Shown piece after piece: positions 39,301-51,300 of a DNA stretch of 64,000 nucleotides (positions are counted from its first letter, which is position 1; every line of letters begins with the position of its first letter). The notes beneath the pieces were generated by a model. It ran no database searches. It worked only from the letters and a program-made list of their open reading frames with translations, and was not told the origin of the DNA. Location of the stretch: NCBI RefSeq assembly GCF_964355755.1, contig NC_092676.1:27264288-27328287 (forward strand), in the 5' to 3' direction. The DNA is from Antedon mediterranea (taxonomy: Eukaryota; Echinodermata; Crinoidea; Comatulida; Antedonidae). The translations under genes were made by a program, and so were the position numbers.

Positions 39301-42300
39301 TAGCTGTACAAACTGAAGTAGAGAAACAAAAGAAATCAATTGAGAAGGAATTAAAGGTAAAGTATATGAATTTGGAAAGTAAAATTAATTGTACATATTC
39401 GACTTGGAGAAATATATATTATTTATTTAATTAGACTGTAAACAAACCCACCTCTTACATCTGAGTGAGCAAAATGTGTGTTATTTTTTTCTCAGGATTT
39501 TGTAAAGATTGCAAAATGGAATGACATCAACTTCTGGGCAATGAAGGAGGCTGTAGCCAAAACACACAAAACATTGCACAAATTTAGCAAAAAATTCCAG
39601 GTGAATATGCAAATGAATTAATCTTTTGTTGAGGATTGAATTGATCAGTTAGCTCAGTCGCCTGAGCGTCGTGTTGACAACACGTATGTCGTGGGTTCGA
39701 TTCCCACGCTGGTCGGTGAAATAGAGTTAAAGGCATGCGACCACTGTGTTTGGGGTTCACAGAATTATACGTCCCCCTTTCCACTACACATCATGAGGCG
39801 ACAACATCAATGCATCTGGTGAGGTGCTGGAAACGACCCCAAAAGGCTGTGGCAGGGCCTTAGTGCTGAGGCAGGGAGAGCACATTTAACATCTTTGGGC
39901 CCTACATTGTTTGCATTATATATAAATGACCTACCAAAGTATGTGTCTAGTCATATAAAGCTATTTGCTGATGATACAAAGATCTACTCAATAGTTAACA
40001 GAAATGATGGACAATTATTACAAGAATCTTTAAACAATGCACTGCAGTGGAGTAAAGAATGGATGTTAGCTTTTAATAAAAGCAAATGTAGGGTGATGCA
40101 CTTCGGACATTCAAATGTTCATTTTAAATACCTAATAAATGAAGTTGAACTGGAAACAGTTGAGAAAATAAAGGACCTAGGAGTACTAATTACTAATGAC
40201 TGTAAACCAAGCCAACACTGCGCCAAAGTATCTCAGCGGGCCATGAACTGTTTAAGAAGCATCAGAAGGACTTTCGTATATATGGATAAGGATTGTTTTA
40301 ACGTCATCTACAAGCATTATGTACGCCCTCATCTCGAATTTTGTGTTCAAGTATGGAATCCGTATCTTCAAAAGGACATAAATGTAATTGAAAGAGTACA
40401 ACGTTGTGCGACTAAATTAGTTCCATGTATCCGTTCATATTCATATGAAGATCGACTAAAGCTTCTTGGCCTAACAACCTTGTACGACAGAAGAATTCGA
40501 GGTGACCTGATTGAAGCATATAAAATTGTTAAAGATTTCGAGGGTGTAGCCAAGGATGACTTTTTCCAAATGAGAAGTAACATTAGCCGAATTACTCGAG
40601 GACATCACCTGAGATTTTTCAAGCCTATTTTCCATAAAGGATTGCACTGTAGAAGACATACCTTCTCGCAACGAGTAATAAACCATTGGAACAGTTTATC
40701 AGCTGACGTTGTTAATTCTGAGACCACTAACACCTTCAAGAATCGCATCGACACAATGTAGTTGATATGGGGTTAAAAAGGCATTCGCCTAAACTTTCCC
40801 ATTATAACTAAACTAAACTAAACTGAGATACATTTTTTTGCATTATTTTAAATTGCATATAGTTAGCTTTCTCTTATGTTTAAAGATTTAATTTGTTGAC
40901 CTTGTTTTACAGACGTCCCTAAACAGTCTTGCTAGATCAGCATTTTCTGATGAAAATATTCCAAAAGAAATGGAGACAACTATGACAACCAAAGCAAATT
41001 ACATCTCACCCGAAAATCTGAAGGTACTTTGAATTAAAGAATATTGACCAATAGCAGGGCATGGTTTTAACTATTAACCAATCAGTGTGAATTAATTTAA
41101 CTGTACTATAATATACTAAAATAAAACTGTATTTACTTCTGAATTTAACACATTAATTTTGATTCTCTTTCACCAGGTATACTTCAATCTGCCGTATCAA
41201 GATCATTTACATACAGGTGACCAGCCTAGTTTACAGAGTAGGCTCCCGTTCCTATTTACACGCATGAGTAAGCTGTGTAAACGCATCTTCCGTGAGTCTC
41301 CATACAAACGCCTGACAGCATCATTGGAAGAGTTCACCACTTCTGTTGTAACCACAATACATGATCTCCAGGCCCTAGATGTTACCAAGGTTAGTTTTTA
41401 GCCATTACAGTTTTATGGGTGAGAGGTCCGACATTAACATTCTTCTTATTGAGAACGCTGTCAACAAAATAGTAATATGAATTCTCTAATTGTATTGGAT
41501 TCAAGATGAACCTTTTATGTGGACGTGATCTCGCATATATTTTATTTTGGTCCGGTATATTAAAATGCTGTTATTCACTTCTTATTTTTAGCATGAAGAT
41601 AAAGAAAAACAAAAGTCTGAAGCTAAGCACATCAACTTAAGGAAGAGAAAGGCTTTAGCCACTCTTTTTAAGGAGTTTACCAGAGCAGGTAATTATTTAT
41701 TTATTCATTGTCTGCTATTGTCAAGATTTCGGTTTCGTTTTCATGGCAAAATGAATGTTAGAAATATTAGATAAATTTCTAGACTTTAGTAATAAACCTG
41801 AAGATGTTCTTATTGGCTTTTCTTACGCTGTTATTAAGGTTTTGTGCTAGGGAGTTTGATTAGGCTTCTTTTCTAAATGTATATACCAAGACTTCTAAAA
41901 CAATTTAACTTTATTCTATTTTAAAAGGCTTGTCCTACCGTAAAGGTCTGACCCTTTGTGAGAAGCTCAAGACAGATGCTACCATGGAAACATCTGCAAT
42001 TGACCTGGCTGTTGCCCTCAAAGAAGACAAGTAAAAATTGAAATTTATTAATTGAATTATATTGTTTATTCTTAAATGTTCTGTTACAATGTTTATTAAT
42101 TTATTAATTTGTGTGCTCCAATGCTTGTGCCATCTATAATGAGTGAGTTACTCTGCCTGTACTTGAATATGTTTTCATTTTGTAGTGAATCGGATTGCAC
42201 TGTTAGCCTGTGGCAAGGATGCGACTATTACTTCTACAGATGCATTGCAAGAAAGGCAACTTTATTCACTGCGATGGACACGCCGTCAAAAGTAAGACCA

Positions 42301-45300
42301 ACATCAATCTAGGTTTAATTTTAATAAGTTTAACTCTCTACATAAACAGAGCAGAATGGGTATTAGTATCATTTTCTTAAACATTGTTTTTGACTCTTGC
42401 ATAAAATAAATTTAAATTAAATTTTATAGGAGCTTGGCATAGGTAACATTGATAGGTGTCGTGGTTTCTCGGAGCACATATTCTCAATTGTCACAAAACA
42501 ACGTCAACAGATAGCGGAAGTGACTGCAGACTTTGATCATATTAGGCAAGTTATGCTCCGAATCACTCTGTTATTATTTGTGTAGTTGATATTTTTTTTT
42601 TCTTAGAGCTTGGAACTTCTGTTTTACTTTATCATATTGATTTATTTTTATCTCCATTGTGAAGTCCAGCCACTGATACCCACAGCATACCCATAGTAAT
42701 TATATATAATAATTTGCCTTTGTATTCAATTATATTCAGGTATTTATGTCAGCAACTGCAAAGGATTGGTACTCCAACTGATTCTGGTTTTAATCCAAGT
42801 CTACCAGACCAGACAGTTGCATCACATCGTATATTTTCCCTCCAAAATCTACTCTGCCAAGCTGATGAAACCTTCATCCAGATTGAAATGTTACTTGACT
42901 GCTGCCCTCTTATGAATGCTGTTGATGTAGAATCTGTCCGCATTCCATTCCCACGTAACAAACTGTCAGCAATGAGTAGAGCAAGGAAAGGCGATTACAC
43001 CTGGGCAAGGATTATGAGTTCTATAAAGGTAAATATGAACAGAAAATAACAAACCAAACAAAAAAAAAGTCTTGGCAAACCTTTATTTTCAATAATGTCC
43101 GTTAGATACAAACAACCAATATTTAAAAGGAAGGAAGAAAAAGTTGTTTTCATAAGTATTAACAAAACACCAATATTTCTCTTGTCATAATCTTTTGACC
43201 TTTGACCAATAAATTGTTTTCAGGAAATGAGGGAACGTGTTGATTCAATGAAGAAGGTGATCAATCCAATTTCTAAGACGTTGCACCAAGAAGATGGACA
43301 CCATATTATAACGTGGTAAGTATGTTGTCTGTATAATACAAACAACTAGTGTAGTGCATTACAACGTTAAATATATTAATAATAATTAAACCATTTGTCA
43401 GTGACTTCTCAATGACTGTCGATTCTTTTTTGATACTTAGGCATGATGTCCAAATATTACAAAGCACAGTCATTATGCTGAAGGCCCTATCACCTGAGTT
43501 GTCTGATGTACTAGCTGCTTTCACCCTTCCTGACACCCAAGAAGAGTCCCCTCTGATGTTTTCCTTATCCTGCCTAAAGAATGCTATTGATAACATTGAG
43601 GAAGTATTGGAAACAGAGGACATGAACAAATCAAGTGAATATTACATATTATATTATTGATTATTATTGATCTTATTAATATACTGTGGTTTATTGATAT
43701 GTGGTTCCTTGACAACTGAAGAAGTCAAGCTGACAGCTGACAGACAAAACTGTCTTGCAAACCTAAGTTTACACGTGACTATGTGGCGTAGGTTTTTTTT
43801 TATATGATACTCGCCCTGTAAGCGAGAGGTTGCAGGTTCGAATCCCGCCAGAGACATTTTTTCATACAACTAAAAAATACGGAACTTTCGCCAATGAGCT
43901 ATGCTCGACGCGATTATGAGATCATGTTCCGAATATGAGCACTGTTTCTATAATTTACAGTATGATTTATATATATATATATATACAAATTTGTTATATT
44001 TATAATAATGTACACTGATTTGTTACTGAGCTATGGAGAATTTTTTTTTTTCCGAAATAAAAGATGAATGAATGAATTACTGGTTTACTATCAAGGAACT
44101 ACATATCAATATACTATCGAAACCAGAAGAAATGTTTTCACTATTGTGGTTTTGTAATATCTTTTGGTAGTCTAATCGATTGTATTTAAAGGGAAATCAG
44201 AGTTTAAAGCTAATATTAAGAAAGCTTGAGCATCCAGTAAGCAGACATCCTTGAAACAGGCGTTTGGATGAATCTCCGTTTATGAGATGTTTCCACAAAT
44301 TGAAGTTTAACTGTAATACAATTATTTGTATCCAAATGAATTATAACACCACTCGTTTTTTGGTAGTGGTGAAAGTGGCATTGTTAAATAAGCTATTATT
44401 CTTAAGAACATTTGTGATTGTATGGTAATTCTTTTGGTCACGAATGCGATTACACTTTGTACTATAGGTCATAATAATGAAGAGAGTGAGAATATGAATG
44501 ATGCATTTCAACACTCAGTAGAAGGTCTTCTCAGTCAAGTCCTGCTGACTGTCCAAAATCTCCAGAAGATGTCTACTGCAAATATAAATTCTGAACAAAA
44601 ACAGGAAGATGAAGAATCAAAAGAAGGTACAATACACAATTTTCCAATATGTATTTTTAGGCCTGTATTAATGAAATTATTGCCCATATTTGTAAAATTT
44701 AGTTAAGTATAATTTATGTTAAAGGGGCTGGACTTGATTAGTGTTTACACTATTTTCTAGCTCATTCCTTATGTTTTAAAATGTAATATTATTTATCATT
44801 GTAAAACAAAATATTATTTGGAAAATAAGTTGAAGTTGAACTAGTTATTACTGTGGTTCAAAATTAAATTTCTTTTCTGAAGTAAATAATTTAATTTATC
44901 AGATTTGAATGAAGAGAATGCACCTGAGCTGGTTGAAAAACATGTGAAACTATTGACCAATGGGCTTGCAGATAGCAAACAGTGTATGGACAGTGAAAAC
45001 ATTAAAAAGGCTTTGAAAACAGTCGTAACAGATTTGGTTCAGATGCATACAAACAACATTGACAGTGAAGTAAATAGAATGGTATTCAATTCAATATTTA
45101 TATTGGAAAAAGTCCATTTTCACAATAAAATTAATACAAATTACTATTGCTATATTTGTAGTTTAGATAAATTATGATATTACAATTTACGAAATGTTAT
45201 TGCTCATTTTACAGGATACCAGCAACTGTGTAGCTGTTTTACTAAGACTGGTACCCATAATGCATCAGTATTTGCAACTCGTTAAGTACTACCTGCACCA

Positions 45301-48300
45301 AATGGTGTCTGCACACCGTACCACCAGTAAGCTGCTTTCCATACTGCTTGGTGTATTTACAGAGTTGGCAACTAAGGTTGGTATTCTTACAGAACATATT
45401 TCCCATTGAAAATAAGTCGCCAACTTATTGGGTTATCCTGATATTCGTTTAAACTATTTGTTTTTTACTTGTAGTGGAAATAAAATCAATCAATCTATGG
45501 CATTTAATTCTTGAAGAGATTTAGAAAACAAAATAAATTTATCTTTGCAGGGATTTTGCATACCACCTGAGTTTAGTGATGAAATCGGTGAGGGTGGAGC
45601 TACAGAGTTTGATGACATAGAAGGAGGGGGCATCGGAGCTGGTGAAGGTGTAAAAGATGTCAGTGACCAAATTGAAAATGAGGACCAAGTCCAAGACACG
45701 AAAAAGGCAGGTGATAAGGATGAAGAAGATGATATTCAAAACCAACCCGACTTGGAAGATGAAGAGCATGGCATCGAGATGTCAGAGGATTTTGAAGGAA
45801 AATTACATGATGTAGATAAACAAGGTATACATTTTTTTTTTGTCTATGAAAAAAAAAATTCTACTCTTACGTAGGAAGATGGTTTGAACAAGTACGTACG
45901 TCTTCAGATCACTTGTTAATACCACTGTGTAACTATCGTTCACACCTCTAGACCACAAGCACGTACGTCTTCAGATCACTTGTTAATACCACTGTGTAAC
46001 TATCGTTCATACCTCTAGACCACAAGCAAGTACTGCAATGATGTCTTATTGTAATAACTGATATTTAACTGATACATCTGTCTCAAGTTAATTTGTCAAC
46101 CTTTTTCTAATTGTTAATGGATAAGAGTTGAATTGTATTTATTTTTACTGTAATATTATTTATATAATTATTTTTTACAGAAGTTGATGAGTCTGGTAAC
46201 GAAAGTGAAGGTGACGACGAGAATAAACTTGATAAGCAGATGGGAGATCTCGGCAATGAAGAGACTGATAAGCTTGATGAACGTATATGGGGTGATGACG
46301 AGGATGAGGAAGATGAAGAGAAGGATAAAGAAAAGAAGGATGAGTATGGAGATGGTGCTGGAGAGGAACAGCAATCGGAACTGGTGGCTAAAGATGATAA
46401 TCAAGGTACTTTATAAAGCCCATGTAAAACTTGATAACATTTCTCTTTGCTTTTTCAAAAGATAATATTTGTACTAGTTACTTTACTGTGATTTATTTCT
46501 AGGTGATGATTCAGAAGATAAACAACAAAATAAGGAAACTAAGGAAGAAACTAAGGATGGAGAAGATGAAAAAGAAAACCCAAATCCTAACAATCTAGAA
46601 CCAATGGATGAGGTAAGCAAAAAAAAAATTAATTGTTAATATATTATGCTACAGTTTAACCTCTAATTAACCCATAATTTGACACACCTTGAGTGTGGAA
46701 TTTATCCATTATTTTTATTGATTATTTGTTTTTGACTTTATTTTAGGAAGAATACAATGATGATGTAGATCCAAAGCAAGCCAATGACCCTCCACCAGAG
46801 GTCACACCAGATGATCTTAACCTTCCAGATGATCTGGATCTTGACCAAATGAAAGATGGAGATGGGAGTGATGAAGAGAAGGAAGGTGAAGACAACGGTA
46901 AGTGGATTTCCAGTCAAGTATCTCCTGCCTTTAGTCATTTTAAATTACAGTTCTTATAAAAGAAAATGATAATTTAATAATAATTTTAATAAATAATTGT
47001 TTTGTGTTTAAAATGTTTCAGAGGCAAATCCATTAGATATTGAACCAGAAATTCCTGATATTGAAAACAACAATCTGGAAGATGATGATGAAGAGAATAT
47101 GGATGAAGGTGAAAACAAAGGAGATGACAACAATGATCAAAAAGATGATGAAGAGATGAAAGATCTTGAAGATCAAGAGGAAGGACCAAATGATGGCGGA
47201 AAAGGTGTAGAGGCTCAGGTGAAATATTTTTTATTGGAATTGTAATTCAGTTTCTTCCAAAAGTTTGTATCGGCTTATTGGGATTCAAAATAAACACAGT
47301 GATTGATTGTTTAGTGTATTGATTATTTTTTATTTATCAGGAAAATGAAGAAGAACCATCTGCTGAAGATGACCCAACATCAGAGTCTGTTCCAGATCAG
47401 TCCCACAATACTGAGCAAATGCCAGAAGCTGCCGAACAACTTGGAAAATCACATGAGGAAACGGATCAAGTGAACAAGGATACTGGTGGAGAAGATGAGG
47501 CGGGTAAATCAGAGGAGAAAGAAAAAGAAGAGGTAATGTTGGATTGATGAATATGTGATTTAATCTGTCCAGGCCAATACAATATGAATTTTCTAATACA
47601 CTGTATTTATATACGCAAATGGCTATATACACTAATGGTTTGTTATATAAACTAATGGTTTGTTATAATACACTAATGGCTATATACACTTATGGTTTGT
47701 CATAATATACACTATAATAGCTATATACACTGATGGCTATATAAACTAAAGGCTATATACACTAATAGCTATTTACACAAACAGGAGCATGGAACTGGAT
47801 CATCACAAGCTGAACAATCTGAAGGGCACGAAGGGGATAAATTATCGCAGGTTACAAAGCAAGATAAACAAGAAAAGGACCGTCATCGTAAGCGACCAAG
47901 CCAATCGGATTCAGATCGTACGTTGGGTTCAACAGAAGAGAAAACACACAAACGTCTAAAAACAATTGATGAGACAAAAGATGACAAGAACAGAATTGAT
48001 GAAAAGGTATTTTTAATTCTTAAGTCTTTACACAAATGTCGTGCAAAGCCCCGAGAAGAGACGCAAGCTACAATCACTTTGTACTTCATGTTTGATTACA
48101 CAATGGCTCATGAATTATTGGGAGATAGGATGCAGTTGCAATTTCAGCCTGGGCCATAAAATCCACTGTTCCTTCCTCTCCATTATAGGGCCACTAAAGG
48201 CAGTGTTTTCGCAGCCAAAACAAAATTATTGGTTAATTTGTTAACCACTCATGATCAGTCATTACCAAACAACCAGGTGCCCAATCATGACTTAACAATT

Positions 48301-51300
48301 TGTCCTTCAGGTCAAAGGTTAACAATTATCGCATTTTAACAACAAATATGAGAATATGAGAAAATAATAAAATGTTTTAAAATCTATAGCAATCTGAAGA
48401 AGCAGACATCTTTGAACATGTGAAAGAAGCAACCAATCAGGATGTCCAAACCTTGGATGCTGCAACCAATGAACAGCAAGCTGAACAGCCCTTCCTTAAT
48501 GCAGATAATGATGATAGTGATATTGACGACATGGAGACTGATGATAATGTGTTACCACATCAGGACGAAGAAGATGAGAAGGTAATGATAATCTAAATCA
48601 AAATATTGATCCATCTAAGCGTGGTTCCCACTAGCGATGCAATGCAACACAAACTACGCAACAAAAGAAAATTCCCTCCAAAAATTGTGTTGCCCCATCT
48701 ACACGTGAAATAAACCTGCTTAGTTGCCGTAGTCTTTGACCTGGTTCATCCCGACTATTTGACTTCGCGCTATAATATGTTTCTCCTGTGTTCTTGCATT
48801 GTTTTGTCTGAAATCAAGCTGATTTGATTTCTCAATGTTTGCAGAACTGTTGCATTGTCGGTTCCCACTAGTGATTATACAATTGTAATAATAATCATTG
48901 TTGCGTTGTGTTCTAATGGGAACCATGCTTAACTAATGTGAAAACTAAAGTGTCATAATGTAGTGGTGCTTTAATTATAAAGCAAATCTCAATAGAGTCG
49001 AGAATTGATCCACAATTCTGGAATTGCTAAGCTGACTACTAAGCAGCAGTTTCAAGTAGTTTATATTTTTTGTATGTTTTTGAAATTTGAAAAAATTTTA
49101 TAACACAGGTGCGAAATAACTTTAATATTTTAGTTTTTTTTTGTTGTGATAGGAAATAGAAAAGATGGATACAGTTCCACCATCAAAGCTAAAAAATCAA
49201 CAGAACAATAAAGAAGTAGCGAAATTAGATGATGTATTACCCGATGATGAAGAAGTAAAAGAAGATTTAAGAGAAGGTAAAGATAAGTTTGAGAACATTT
49301 AGAGGAAAGATGTAATGAGTATTTCAGTTCTTTAAAAAAGCGTAATCAAATTTCAGTATATTTAGGGAATGTGAATTGAACGTAATTTCTTAAGCGCTGT
49401 CTACATTATCAAACTTTATGTGACAACAAAATGTGATGTGTCGATATATAGACATGATGACTACCATATTTACGCATATCACTACCATATTTGGGCACAT
49501 CTTTTTTGTTTGTTTTTGATACAGATCTTTAGCTGAAAATAACATCGCCTCTATTCCTACCATCACTTGATCTCTTTAAATGGTGGTTGTATGTTAGACT
49601 TGCCCCAAGTCTGTAGTTGTTTTTGTCTTTTTTGAGATAAGTGTAAATAACGCCATATGTGCCAAAATATTTATCTTTTTACTAATATTAATTTGAAACT
49701 TTATCTAGAACCTAGACTAGTTGTATATTTGTGTGAGCGTGATAAAGAGGACTTTATTTTGTTTTGAAATCTTTAGAAATCAGTGAAAATAATGCACTGA
49801 CTCAGTCAACATTTCATACGACCTTTGACCTACTGGATTCCATGCACATACAACCTTTGAACCCAGAAGATGTTGAAAGGCTTCGAAAAGAGTTAGAGGA
49901 ACAACTGGTGGTGATGCAGCACAAAGGAACTATGGAAGAGGTTTGTATGGATTTTTGATTATCTACAATTTTTAGCTATTTTAATTTTTGAGTATTTGAT
50001 ATTTTATATGTGGGTATTTGTATGTTTTATCGAGGGCCTTTAATGATCAATTCCTATACATGAACTGGATAGGCCACCCTCATTAAAGATGGTTGTAAAT
50101 AAATAAATAAAACATAGCATAAATGCTCTTTAAAAATTTATATTTTGTAGGAGAGACAGGCCCAAGAAGCATGGCATAAGTATGTGTCCCTCACGTCCAG
50201 CCTAGCCCGCGACTTATGTGAACAACTTAGACTTGTGCTTGAACCAACCCAAGCTTCCAAACTCAGAGGAGATTTCCGAAGCGGCAAGCGTTTAAACATG
50301 CGTAAAGTGATACCGTATATTGCTAGCCATTTCCGTAAGGATAAAATCTGGTTACGACGGAGCAAGCCCAGTAAACGTCAGTATCAGATCATGTTGGCTG
50401 TGGATGACTCATCAAGTATGGATGATAACCACTCCAAACAGGTACAGATTGATTGAAATATATATTTATACTGGGTAACCTCTTCAGTCAACGACTGGTC
50501 TCCCAGAGGGCCCAGTTGGTGATCAGTGGCTGTGATGTACTAATACACCGGGGTAACCCCCTACTCGTCTCGAAAGATGTACTAGGTTCTTTAAAGTGCA
50601 CACGAGCTAGATGTGTACACTGGACCTACGGTTTATAGTCCTTATCCGAGAAGACTCGTTCTACCACCAGAACCATGGAGTGAGTGATCCTCGAACCCAT
50701 GCCGATGTTATGGCTACGTAATTACGGTTCCACTGTCTTAACCGCTCGGCCACTCACTCACAAAAAGAAGACTTTTATTGATTGATAGATAATTACCACA
50801 ATGCTTCAATGATTTATTCTTTTTTAGCTTGCCTTTGAATCTTTAGCTGTCATCAGTAACGCCCTCACATGGTTAGAAGTTGGAGAATTCTCAGTTTGCA
50901 GGTGAGTAAACAAACAAATTCAACTTTACCATATATTTAGAACAAGTGTATATATAGGTGGGGTGGTGCTATTACTCTAGTTTTAATGGTGTTTTTTTTT
51001 CAGTTTTGGTGAAAGTGTTCAGTTGCTCCATCCATTTCATGAACAGTTCACCGACCAATCAGGCGCTAGGATTCTACAACAATTTACATTCTCACAGAAG
51101 AAGACCAAGATTGGGCAGGTAAGTCATACACCAAAAATAGGAATATATAATACATAATTTAAAGACTATTAATACTACTAACTTAATGATTACATCCACA
51201 AGTTTCTAGCACAAATGTTGGCATTTATTTCATGTTTGCAACCCCTGACATCATAATTGTAACTTATTTTCCCAGCTACTAGCGTATATATCATCATTAA

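Noticed and set aside
39584-39784. Minus-strand frame with an ESNPRHTCCQHDAQATEL-like peptide
   Set aside because: This is the familiar artefact of translating a tRNA-derived SINE antisense.
39895-40761. Functional reverse transcriptase gene
   Set aside because: The N-terminal half of RT, the endonuclease and ORF1 are missing; it is a 5'-truncated insertion in an intron.
43654-43869. Minus-strand frame with LAGFEPATSRLQ
   Set aside because: Again a tRNA-like (Thr) remnant read antisense; no gene evidence.
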